DNA from: Stromatinia cepivora
Taxonomy: Eukaryota; Ascomycota; Leotiomycetes; Helotiales; Sclerotiniaceae
DNA: 64,000 nt
Assembly: GCA_014898415.1 (NCBI GenBank)
Contig: RCTD01000002.1
Span: 1,116,001 to 1,180,000 of the forward strand
Direction of reading: 5' to 3'
The notes under the pieces were generated by a model. The model ran no database searches and was not told the origin of the DNA. It worked only from the letters and a program-made list of their open reading frames with translations. Below are positions 11,900-22,909 of this stretch, piece after piece (position 1 is the first letter of the stretch; each line of letters opens with the position of its first letter). A program made the position numbers and the translations under genes.

Positions 11900-13896
11900 A
11901 TGATGACTGAAGCTGAACATGTTGATGTATCAAGTGCTACTTCACAAGTATCACCTCAAACTGCTCCCACTTTAGAACCTCAAAGTATCTCACTATCTCA
12001 GAGAGACAGTTCGCCCCGACTGGATGATTCTCAACCTGTTATAAGTATTGTTACCACTCAGCAAGTGCCAGAGAGAGTCTCAACAGAAAACACATCCACG
12101 GAACTTGCAGATGATGAAGTAGAATTTGTGTTTTCAGTCCCTCGACGTAGGAAGAAAAGGCGCAGAAGGTGTGACAAAAACTTACTCTGAAGAAGTCATG
12201 CTAAACAAAAGATATACTAGGCTGGAGTTTCCTTCACAAAGCACTCATATCGACTCGGCTAGTCCTATCCCAAGCACTGAAATTGCAGTTACTCATCCGT
12301 TGCCAGATAAATCCATAGCCGATATGGTTCCTTTGGTTGGCCCCGGTCCTGAGCTTGACGATATGAATATGAGCAGATATCGATCAGTCCACGGGCTACA
12401 CCCCCCTACCACATTTGACTCCTTTTGTCAGCCCCTGAACGTTCTGCAATCCGAGTTATCTGAGTCATCTCCCTCGCATATATCTCAAACCATACCGTTC
12501 AAAATTCCACCACCTTGGTATGCTAAATCCAAGCCTCCGCTGCCTTCCCCTACATCACCATATTATTATTCAAAATCAACCCTCTCCACAGTTCCAGAGC
12601 AAGCTTATACCAAGAAACGAAAGCATGAGGATGATCCATCCGAATATTCTAATTATGTGTCCCCATATGTATCTGCGACATCCATGTGTCAATCACGGGC
12701 AAAACCTTTGCCTTCTCATTCACAATGTGGTTCTTTTTCGGGCCATACTGGGTTCATGGACTTTTTAGAAGATCCAAATGTCCCAACTACCTTCGATGGA
12801 GTACCCCCGCCTCTGCCACCACACCGACCAATTATACCTGGTTGGCAAGATTTTTCCTGGAAACCTTCCGATTATCCACCCCCTAGATGGTCACATAGAA
12901 ATATGCTCCCTGACGTTAACAGCGATCCAGAATGGCACCGCAAATACTATTGTGGTAATAGCGAATCTCGTTGGTTCAACCCACAAAATATATCAATCCG
13001 GAACTCCCAGAATGAGAGATTCGCTCAAGAAATGGTATCACCGAAATCAATACCACGTGAAGTTCAAACCATATCGACGCCATATACATATTCCTCGATG
13101 CAGAAAGAACCAATTTTGGAACCATCTCCTATACCTGCAAAGCTGCCTACATCCGCTACAAGCATTGACCCCCCGCAATTTTCCTCTCTGGTTTCATCAA
13201 AATCCGCCAAAAATCCACAATCGATACCCGCAGTTGTACCTGCCACAAACATATCTCTACCTCTACCTCCTCCTCCTCCTCCTCCTCCTCCTTCCCATAT
13301 AACTGTAGCAGACGTACGCCGTAGGCCTTCGCTTTATGGGGTACCTGCGTGGCCGCATTCGACGGGTGGTAATCGGGCCTCGTCTATAGCTCTTGGTGAA
13401 CGTCAAAATCAAAAACGCGATACTGAAATTAGCGACTCACGAACCCTTCACCCAAACATACCTCAGCAAGCAAAAACTGTCACTTCTCGCACACCAAATG
13501 CAGCCTTATCTTCCCTTCAAAGTCCAGTGCCACAACCATCGAAACAACAGATGCCCGCACCGAATCACTCACCAAACCTGTAATCTTCCTACCCCATCTG
13601 TCACATCCATCTCATTCCACTAACCCATGACCAGAATTATAGACATAGCCCAGACCAGCCAAGAAACCTTTCCATTCGCAGCTGTGGCCGCTAGACATAA
13701 TAAACCCATTCAAAAAGTGTTTGATACTTTTTCGGCAATTATTCAGTTACCGCTTTTGAAACAGGCGGCTGATGGGAGGAGACATGGTCCGTTGGGTAGT
13801 GAGAGGATGAGGCAGTATAGGGAGGCTAAAAGGGCTATGGAGAAGGCGAATAGGGAGAAGGAGAAGGGGAAGGATGTCAGGAGAAATGGGAATTGA
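11900..13896 (+). CDS. Proline-rich disordered protein of unknown function
   Basis: I do not recognise this gene. The model has three exons, 11900-12168, 12221-13579 and 13635-13896, about 629 residues. Both introns (52 and 55 bp) have GT/AG ends and good branch sites (GCTAAAC before the first acceptor, CACTAAC before the second), and each keeps phase, which supports joining three separate frames. Residues 1-85 are Ser/Thr/Glu-rich and end in a basic run (RRRKKRRR) that could be a nuclear signal. The middle is very rich in Pro, Ser, Tyr and His, with a run of nine prolines near nucleotide 13266. The only ordered-looking part is the last 85 residues (FAAVAARHNKPIQKVFDTF, then a helical charged tail), which resembles a small helix-turn-helix. 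A nuclear or chromatin role is a guess. Confidence 0.7.
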
Positions 13897-15585
13897 GGAG
13901 CAGGGATGGGGATGAGGAAGGAATCTGGAGTTGTGGGATGTAGAGATATGGTCTTTTGATTATTTGCCTTTTGATTTCCTCCGCTGGTTCAACCTGACGT
14001 CCACATCCTTCTCTTAGAGTAAGGATTTGTTCTTATTGATATGATATCTTGAGCTATCAGATATGAACATCCAGACGAACTCATCCGACCGTTGAAATAC
14101 AGCGGAATGGAGCATTTGATATGTTCTCATTTCAACTCTCATTACAACTCCCATTCTTGAGAAATTAACCATCATCCAAGATCTTCACAACCACACCTGT
14201 AAACACCATCTAGAAATCTTGGTATTTAACCCTCTCTTCAGATTAGATTCACAATCTCTCGATTCATTAAGCGGTTATAATTTACTATTTTTCTAGGAAA
14301 ATCATTGGATTTTGCGGAGTATGAACGGAGGAATCGCAAGATATGTATATCCCGATTCAAATATTCTGGCTCTTTATCTCTGGATAAAAAGCGTGGAATG
14401 ATATATGTGAGGAAATTGGGATAAACATTAATGAATGGCTTAATTGATAGATGTAAGATACACGAGTGAAGTGATAGCGATACAGCACAGATTTTCATAC
14501 TTGATTTTTTGATTTCTTAGGTATGTATTGGTCAGTGGTCACAATTGTTGGTTAGCTTGGTATTACAATATCTACTATACATACTATGCGAATAAATGCG
14601 AATGAGTGCGAGATGCACAATAAGTACCACACCTTATAACGACTTGGTAGATAGGCAATCGGTTCCCAGTTGGTATGGCAAGATCTTACTTGAGCTATCT
14701 TTAAAACAAAGTGGCTAAGAGGCTAACAATTATGCTGTCGTCTGTTATGTATGTTGTAATAGTGGAGTGAGATATATATCTTCTATTAGATATCCTCACC
14801 TCTCCTATATCTTTTCTACTTTTTTACTTTCTGCACACAACACATCAAGCGATGTGGTTCCTAGTATTAGGCTATTAGCATCAGGATACATATAAACTTT
14901 CACTCCTGCAATCCTACAATTTTGCAATCCTCCAATATCCAACCCCCAATACCCTAACATCCAAACCACCAAGCCTTCAACCCCCGCCCCCCCCCCACCC
15001 CCATCCCCCAACCAAAAAAAATTCCCGAGAAAAATATCTCTTCATGCCGTAGAATCATCATTCCTCCAATTTCTCCTCCGAACAATCCTATTTATCGTAT
15101 TTCTAGCTGTATTATATTGGTAAAGTTATTACTCACTTTGATGTGAGGAGTGAAGAGAAGATATACATAAGAAAGAATGTGTATGAAATGAACTGAGTTG
15201 GAGGGAACTAATAATTTTATTTTCCTTGTGGAAGATATTTTAAAGATGGAAGGGAAGCGAGAAGAGAACGGTGGAGGTGAAGATAATACTCTGCGATAAT
15301 ACTATGTGGTTAGGAATCTTTATGTATTGTATCCGGAATGTTGGATCATGGATGTAGGTTTCCTTTCTAGCTGATGTCTGCTTACTCTTCACGGATATGA
15401 GATGTAAGACTTAGTATATCAGGGATACTACAGTATATGTCGATGTAATTTTCAATCTTGCCGATTATCCAAAATGTTATATTTTGACTGATATATCAGA
15501 AGGTACCTAGTGCATAAGATCCATATCCCAATCCGACCAAACGCCACCCATCCAATTTTCAATTCTGCACCATGTGTATAAACCG
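13897..15585. other. Convergent intergenic spacer
   Basis: About 1.7 kb of AT-rich DNA between the proline-rich protein gene and the GH125 gene. It contains a C-run near 14985-15010 that makes spurious Gly-rich frames. No gene seen. Confidence 0.6.
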
Positions 15586-17652
15586 CTACGCATTCCCGTT
15601 AACACTCTCATCCGTCTGCCAACTTCTCCCCAACAGCCCCGCACCTGCATTCCCCGCCCTCCGATCCTCCCTCGAAATCCTCATGACCAATTCCCCAAAA
15701 AGTCCATTAGCCCACCCAAACCAAGCTCGTGTCCAATCATTCGCATTCCACGCATTGACACTCTCGTGAATAACTCCCGTTCCCCCCGTACTATCTAATA
15801 CCATCATGACTTGTTCTACTACTTCTTTTTCCACACTCGCGATTCCTTTTCCTGATTTCGATGCCGTTTCTAAGGCCGTGAGAGCGCGCACTATGGCGGC
15901 CATGGGCCAACTTTTGCCAGGGCCTAGATGGGGACCTCCGACTGCGGCGATTGCGGGACCTTGCATGAAATAGGGGTTTTCTTGACTTAGGATGAAGTTT
16001 CGAGTGTTGTTGTATATTTTTGCGTGATCGATTTTGATTTTCTTACTTTCTTGTTCTCCGTCGCTTTCGAATATCTCTGGAAGCGGGAATGAAGAATTTT
16101 CGTAATCCCATAGTGGAATGGCCAATAGTGATGGGACATTAGCATCATCCATTAGATTATGGCCACCGTACCCGTCGATTTCATAGGCGTATATATCGCC
16201 GAATTGACGATGATGAGTTATAGCATCGCGATCTATGGCTTTACGAATTCCGAATGCTTGTTCTCGCATGGATGTGGTGAGGTTAGTAGCTTTTTCGCCA
16301 TCCAATTTTTCCATAATGAGGGATGATTCTTCGAGATATTTTGCCCACATCATGTTTGCGGGAACAAAAAGTTGATAGATACATGCATCATCTGAAGGAC
16401 GGAATGCACTTCTTACCATTCCATTTTGTTTGGTAGGATTACCCAAACCGTCATTTGTTAATGTTTCGCTGCCACGATTTGTCCAGCCGGTGAATGACCA
16501 TGCGGACTTTTGGACTTTGCCTTCTGGTGAATAAGTACCGAGTCTCATTGCACCAGCAGCATCTAGAGCTGCAGATACAGCGTCAATCCAAGAGTATTTC
16601 TGGAAGAATGATAGATCATTTGTGCGTTGATAGTAGGCCGTAGAAACTTGGAGGAAGGAGGCTAGAGAATCAAGTTCCCATTTACAGTCGAAGACTTTCT
16701 TGGGATCGTAAGGTGGAATGGGGTGGTTTTGACTATATGCTCCGTTATGTTGGAGTTGGAGACCAGACTCTGGTGGGGGTTGGAAACTATGACAGTATGG
16801 TGAGATGATGATATATCTTGCGTGAAGATTGATAAGTCCTCGCCATAGACTTGCCAGGGAGTCTCGATTGTCGGATGCTTCGAGTAGTGGAAGATATGAA
16901 TAAATTTGAGATGCCGAATCCCGTAACCACATTGCATCGATATCACCAGTGATAACAAATGTGAGCTCTTCATCTGTGGCTGTCTCGTTTTGTGTAACAG
17001 GATCAATCTTGTTTGCATATCCCCTCCATTTAATTGTGGTATCCAAGGTATTTGGATAGCTGTTCTCGAAAAGTCGGAAAAGATCAGGATCCTTGATGAT
17101 TGTTTTCATTTGCCCAATGAGCTGTTCTAATGAAGGGAGATTGAACGTTCGACATTCTGGTGCAGGGCGAGAATAAGGAAATTTTCTATGTCCTTCAGAT
17201 AATGGCTCTTGTTTCTTCTGTTGTATTTCTCCGTAAGATGAGCACGTAACTGGCGGTACAATGGGTACCGGTGTCGAGGTTGCATCAGAAAGAAGTTTGG
17301 AACCCCAATCAGTATCAGGTTTTTTCCCATCTGGCTTTTTGTGTCCATTTTCCTTGAGGGGAGCCTCGTCAGTCGGTGCAGTTTTGACCTCATCATTTGA
17401 TGGGGGATTTGATGAACCCGCATCCGGTTGGGTTTTATCATTTGATGTTGGAATTGATGAACTTGAATATGGTACCTTTAACTCGGGATTTGTTTTGGGA
17501 GGTGAACCCCGTGATGGTTCGTAAATAACTGAATCATTTGGCTCAGTACGAGGCCACGTGACATAATTACTTTGGGTGTACAGAATGTATGCAATTGTCG
17601 CGCTGAAAATGATGGCGACGACCACAATGCGACGAACCTGCAAGCGCATCAT
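15586..17652 (-). CDS. GH125 exo-alpha-1,6-mannosidase, type II membrane (mug157-like)
   Basis: A single-exon gene of 688 residues. Residues about 7-24 (VRRIVVVAIIFSATIAYILY) form one signal anchor, so the enzyme should sit in the ER/Golgi with its catalytic part in the lumen. A Pro/Ser/Lys-rich stem of about 120 residues follows. The (alpha/alpha)6 catalytic domain (GH125, formerly DUF1237) is recognised from WLRDSASQIYSYLPLLEA, FKPSDD-like FRPSDDACIYQLFVPANMMW, and YGGHNLMDDANVPSLLAIPL. Characterised GH125 enzymes cleave non-reducing alpha-1,6-mannose; the S. pombe member is known as meiotically up-regulated gene 157. Length and layout are normal for fungal members. In fungi a role in trimming N- or O-mannan is inferred. 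Confidence 0.92.
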   Translation of the reverse strand: MMRLQVRRIVVVAIIFSATIAYILYTQSNYVTWPRTEPNDSVIYEPSRGSPPKTNPELKVPYSSSSIPTSNDKTQPDAGSSNPPSNDEVKTAPTDEAPLKENGHKKPDGKKPDTDWGSKLLSDATSTPVPIVPPVTCSSYGEIQQKKQEPLSEGHRKFPYSRPAPECRTFNLPSLEQLIGQMKTIIKDPDLFRLFENSYPNTLDTTIKWRGYANKIDPVTQNETATDEELTFVITGDIDAMWLRDSASQIYSYLPLLEASDNRDSLASLWRGLINLHARYIIISPYCHSFQPPPESGLQLQHNGAYSQNHPIPPYDPKKVFDCKWELDSLASFLQVSTAYYQRTNDLSFFQKYSWIDAVSAALDAAGAMRLGTYSPEGKVQKSAWSFTGWTNRGSETLTNDGLGNPTKQNGMVRSAFRPSDDACIYQLFVPANMMWAKYLEESSLIMEKLDGEKATNLTTSMREQAFGIRKAIDRDAITHHRQFGDIYAYEIDGYGGHNLMDDANVPSLLAIPLWDYENSSFPLPEIFESDGEQESKKIKIDHAKIYNNTRNFILSQENPYFMQGPAIAAVGGPHLGPGKSWPMAAIVRALTALETASKSGKGIASVEKEVVEQVMMVLDSTGGTGVIHESVNAWNANDWTRAWFGWANGLFGELVMRISREDRRAGNAGAGLLGRSWQTDESVNGNA

Positions 17653-20600
17653 GATGAGATCTTATTGGGATAAATATCATTTGGTAATTAAGAAAATAAT
17701 ATTGAGATATCGACTTCGATACCTAATACATTGTTAATGGTGCCCCTGAAGCAAGAGGCCACGATTACAATAAAGAAAAAATGAATGAACAACTCCCTTT
17801 TTACCCTACCATCTATCTTGAAGGTATTTTTAGATTCCGCTCCGTGCCGCTATATTTGATTTGCTAAGGGCCAAGATTTCTAAAGATCGAATGAGACATC
17901 AATGAAATATGTATGCCACTTGCTTGACGTGTCGGTATACTTTCCCAAATACCCGGAGCGGAGCATTAACTTATGTACAGAGGAGCAATTAAGGCGGACC
18001 AAATGAACCTTTAGGAGGTAATTATCACTCATTTCTTCGGGTTGTAAAATTGCCTACCGTATTTCGATATCGGATTGATATATGATTTCTGGATAACTTC
18101 ATTAAGGAAGTCAAAAGAAAATAAAAATGATAGAAACTTTTGATAGAGAAAAAGGGGAAGAATTCCGTGATAGGACAGAAGTCCTCACTGTCAGGTTACT
18201 TTAACTTATAATTGGTCAAAAAAAGCCGATTAATTAAGAAGCTTGGACCAACACAACACCACAAACTTGATCATCAACCACTTCCTCATGAGCTAAAAGG
18301 ACATCAAAGAGTATATCGGAGAATATGTTGATTTGTCTCTCCTCACGAGCTGGGAGGTCATCAACGAGTGCATCAAAAAAGTGTCTTGAATTGCCTCTCC
18401 CAATGAAAGTTCAGAATACCTCATTTCTTGAATGAAGTACACTTGATTCAGGCGCTAATGCGTATTGCCATCATTTACAGGTTGCGAAGCACGATGCCAG
18501 AGAACCGATCCATTATATCCATCTACAACATCCAAAAACCGAAGTTGGATTCAAAATCAGGCAGATCCTTCTATGTATGGTGTCTTATGACACCTTTTTT
18601 AAGGTCGTGGGTTATGCTTTGGGATTTTTCCATACCGGTTGAGGGGTAAATGAAAGCCCAGAAGGAGAGGAGCTTCAAAGATGACGGGCCCTGAAGCTTC
18701 AAACAGTGGAATTTCTCTATGAGGGGGGGATGAGGATGGTTTAAGGTGTTTGAGCTTTGCACTAATCTTCGGCCCACGATATGCAATACACGATTTCAGC
18801 TACGAACCGCGAATTTCCACATAGGATTTCTATTATTCGCTATTTAAATAGCTACCGACCAACTTAATCCCTAGCATATGGCCAAATTTGTCCCAGAAAG
18901 ACGCCATACTATGTGTTTGGAGTTTGGAGTTTGAATTTCAGACATTGAAGCATATTGGCTGATCCTTTTAGGATACGTTCCTTGGCAACCTGGATTCTTC
19001 TTACGGTTAGCACCAGAGCTGCCCTCAAGGAAGAAAATGGACTAAGACTCGTTTTCAATCCCATAAGCTCTTTCACTCAATTTGATTTGTATTGAAAAGG
19101 GCCGACACTTACGGAATTGTCGTTTGGACCCACATTCCAACACGCACTCAATGCCAGGAACAACTCTAATGATTGTCAGATCATTGGACTCTGCTAGAAG
19201 TACGCCTTGATTTAAGTACGTTCAAGTAATTGAAGAGAAATGATCTTAGTAATTTCCCCAGGATGGCTTCTTCGAACTTGACTACGGATATGAAACTATT
19301 GGGAGTATTTGACAACTCCTCAAAAGATTATCAATAGCTTAAAGAAGTTTGGGTTGATGAAACGTTACCTATTTTCCCAAAATTAGCGAAACAATATGCG
19401 AGCAGCGGTTGCGGCTTTTGTTGATAGAAAGAAAACGCTTTCCAGCTTAGACGAGAGTTGAAGACAAACAGACACCAGTATCAATGTTGTTCTTGAATAT
19501 TCCTAAGCATTGCCTTTCTTTATTCATTTGTAACTTGCTTTTGCATATCTTTGCTATTACGTTATTTTGCGAGGAGCTGCACTATCTCGAGCCTTTCATG
19601 ATCATGCGTGATTTACATGGCCAATTTCTAAACTACTGGGCAATAAATTTTATCTAAACCCCACGACGAGGAGTCATCAAGGGGAGTTGAAGGATTGTGG
19701 ATAAATATACATGATAAGACCTTGATCTGTCGTATAAAAGATGCACGAATACGCAATTCAATTTCTACTGTTACATTTACTCTTTTTATGCGTGGGATTT
19801 TTCTCTCAAAAGTGGACTCTGCATGACTTTCCCATCGATTTATCGTTAGTCGATGACCATTAGCCTGAATGAGGAGGAAAGATGTGTGTTTTGGTCATAA
19901 AACATAAGTGGGGAGGAGAGGTATTGAACCTGCATATCAAAGCTGGCGGCTACGCGGCAATGGGGCATGGGTAGAGAGCTATGTCAGCTTGGCCTGTGAA
20001 GCAAGATTTGAAGCACGGTTTTGTTCTAGCATATTGAACATGAAGTGTGCGATGGGCTAAGATACGAAAGGCAGGAATGTCTTCTCCATCGCATGCGTCA
20101 TCTGTATCTGCGTCGCATTCTCAAGAGTGTACTCTCATATTCTTACATTGTGGCGAAGGATCAATGAGAATGCAAAAGCTACAGGAACTCTTTGACTAAT
20201 CTTAATGTAACCCCCACGATGTTACGTTTAAATGCTCCAGTTTCTCCCCGCCCAGCCACTTATTACCAACCCGTACTGTAGCATATGCAGCAGTGGACCG
20301 GTCCAATATTCATACGCATTCAATACTCACGCGCTCTTTTCATTTCCGTTCTATTTCCCCTAATCTGTCACTAAATTTTCACGTTTCATGATAGTGTCTC
20401 GGCATGTTATGATGGAATCAAGACTAGCCAATATTGAAATTTCTTCCGCAATTCGCATGTCATACTGCTTCCCCTCCTCGGAGACATCTCCTAAAGGCTT
20501 AACAATAAACAATCATACTACTTCCAGCGACTAGGGTAGCCTTCTTTGAACGCTGTACTTTGTTCTACCGGCCCGCCTTGCCTTGTTTTGCATTGATTAG

Positions 20601-22719
20601 TTATTCAGGAGAAGCTTTTTCCTTTCTCCATCGCTCTGCCAGCTTTGTGGTATGTCTCTTTATTTGTCCCACCCAATTAAGCACTGGCCTAATTCACTGA
20701 CCAATTACACATCGTGGTTGGACCGTAATGAGTGAAGAATATATCCCCCTAGATACGCATGTACAGTGATATAGTACTTTTCTCAAAAGTAATCTCAACA
20801 GTGAGCGCACGCTGAACCTCGATTTGCGTGGCGATACTCACAACATTCTCTTTCTCCCAATCTAGCTATAGAACGCATTCAAGAATTCTAGAACTTTTCT
20901 TACACCTTCCGTTCGAAGAGACCACAAACCTGACTCGCTTCATGTCTCCTGGTTGGAGTACACAAAAGGAAATAACCAGCGATGAATTACGCGGAAAATA
21001 TTTCGATTTGTAGTGAATGTGGACTTGATCCCCTACCCTATTTAGATCGCATTCGGAGCGCGGAGATGCCTCCGACAATTTTCGCTTACAAATCATCGGT
21101 TGATCGTTCTAAATGTCCAAAATTGTCTCACTGCCTTAACTTTGTAGGGGGAGATGTATTTTAATTGGTTCCGGGCAAATACGGAGGTTCCGAGAACAAA
21201 GATCTTTTGCATTCGCCAATTTCGGCGGCATGTAATTTTTGATCTTGGAAAGAGGGGGAAAAAGGGTCAAATTGCTGGTAAGGAGGGGCAAAAGAAAGGA
21301 TACCTGGGATCAGACGAGATGGGTAGGGACGGCATGGCATTTCGTAGATTTCGGGTGAATTTGAATGGTGAAATTGATTGCCGTGTCATAGAAATCTATC
21401 CTTTTGTTCTGGGAGTGGTGAATTGTCGGCTGAGGTTTCGAACAAAGGGAAGGCTAACTGGGCTCCAAGTTTTTTTCTCGTTTTGTTCTGCTTATGCTTC
21501 GGTGCCTTGTGGCATTTGCCGAATGCAACTTTCTTTTGATAAAGGAATTTTTTAAATGATCGAGATTTGAAGCTGCACATTCTGGGATGGTAAAATTTGT
21601 TTCTTATCGTAGGTTGGGTTCTTCCTGCTATATTCAAGTTCTAGTTGCATATTCCCCACCATGGAATCTTTCGGCAGCAGGTGCTCTTGCTATTGTATTT
21701 ATATCAAGTTTTTTCTGGCATCGCCACTCAGTATGACGAATTTGACATTGAATTGGGCGATGGGTTCAAAAGCTTCGGACACTAAGCAAACGGCTGTCTG
21801 AGATTGTAATCAGGCTAGGAGTGCTTTATATACATAGAAAAGTAGAGCATATAGAACACTAATATATCAAAACATAATTCAATATTCAAGAAGGGGGATA
21901 GGTAACATGGAGAATATTATCTGGACCCTTTGTGCCATTTCTCTACAAAATTGAGAGCATCGAGAGATCAAATCTCCCATCCGAAGATTTTCACAATTGC
22001 TTGTTGTTGCTCAGAACTCATTTCGTTGTCCAGCTTGCGTGCTAGACTTTTTGAAGCTCGCTTCGCAAGTGTAACTCGAAAACTTCAACAATTGCTTGTT
22101 ACAAAAAATTAGAAGGAAACATTTTTATTGTCCAGAAATATATGCTAGACTTTTTGTAGCAGCTTCCTTGTGAAATTTTACATGTGCTTTCCGGTGCTGA
22201 AACGGAACAAAGACAAGGTAAGGGGAAAAAGCAGTCAATGATTGGTTGTCGCCACCGGACCCTATCTCCGATTTCTACTGCATCGAAATACGAATGCATC
22301 ATTGGCTTGCATAAAAGAACTTGATATTTGCGCCAACGATCAAACGTTTTTTCCAATCACTTATTTCGATTTGCAAAAATGCGGGGATATACAGCGAAAG
22401 TTTGGTTTCGCAACCAGCGAAGTCCAGAGGAATTGTGGGCTGTCTGGATGCAGTGGTGTGATGTCATGGCGGCTTTTTTGATTGCTTTATAGAGGAAAGG
22501 TTGTATATAAACGCTTTGCTGTGTTGGTTTGCCCCTCCTTTACTTTGCTGAGTACTCACTTATTTTCTATTCCTACTCAACAGAGATTAAGACACAAGCA
22601 ACGAAGAAGTCCTTCTTGTTGATATACTACCTAATTTGTTTTAATATCCCAGTCTAACAACGGAATAATTTTCTGCAAACAAATTTCGAAACCCCTCTTA
22701 CCTTATTAGGTTAACAGGC
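17653..22719. other. 5 kb gene-poor spacer upstream of the bZIP gene
   Basis: No convincing protein gene. The longest open stretches are 60-130 codons with no domain signs and occur on both strands. An imperfect repeat sits at 18284-18374. The last 2 kb contains CT-rich and splice-like sequences that could be a long, possibly spliced, leader of the bZIP gene. I see no transposon ends. Confidence 0.55.
18284..18374 (+). repeat. Imperfect 34 bp direct repeat, RIP-like differences
   Basis: Copies at 18284-18317 (CCTCATGAGCTAAAAGG...) and 18341-18374 (CCTCACGAGCTGGGAGG...) match at about 26 of 34 positions, 57 bp apart start to start. Six of eight differences are transitions that leave the first copy richer in A/T. 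Confidence 0.55.
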
Positions 22720-22788
22720 ATGGTACCTTTTCATGACAGTTCAATCTTACCACACCTTACTGCGTGCCCTGATTCTCACTCAACCTAA
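22720..22788 (+). promoter_or_regulatory. Upstream ORF 1 of the bZIP gene (22 codons)
   Basis: ATG at 22720 opens 22 codons and stops with TAA at 22786. It lies 120 bp before the bZIP start. Whether it lies in the mature leader depends on the transcription start and leader splicing, which I cannot see. Confidence 0.45.
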
Positions 22789-22843
22789 CTCAACCCAATA
22801 GGTTAGTTCCTCTCGAAATCACTTCAACTCGAGTAAGTACTAA

Positions 22844-22909
22844 ATGCTTCTAAATACAGTACACTATTCAAATTCAGTCAGCAAGAATCGGTATCTGGAT
22901 CCGCGGTAA
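22844..22909 (+). promoter_or_regulatory. Upstream ORF 2, stop overlapping the bZIP start (TAATG)
   Basis: ATG at 22844 reads 21 codons to TAA at 22907-22909. The last A of that stop is the first base of the bZIP ATG, giving TAATG, the arrangement used for termination-coupled reinitiation. A ribosome translating this uORF would end exactly on the main start. A leader intron ending at the AATACAG near 22859 could remove part of it. Confidence 0.5.

Noticed and set aside
18428..18649. Open stretch on the plus strand in two frames in the 17.7-22.7 kb spacer
   Set aside because: Length is within chance for AT-rich DNA and neither frame shows a family signature.
22824..22860. Short intron GTAAGT...CTAAAT...ACAG just before the bZIP start
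   Set aside because: Only 27 nt between donor and acceptor, below the 46 bp minimum seen in this window; a longer leader intron using the same acceptor remains possible.
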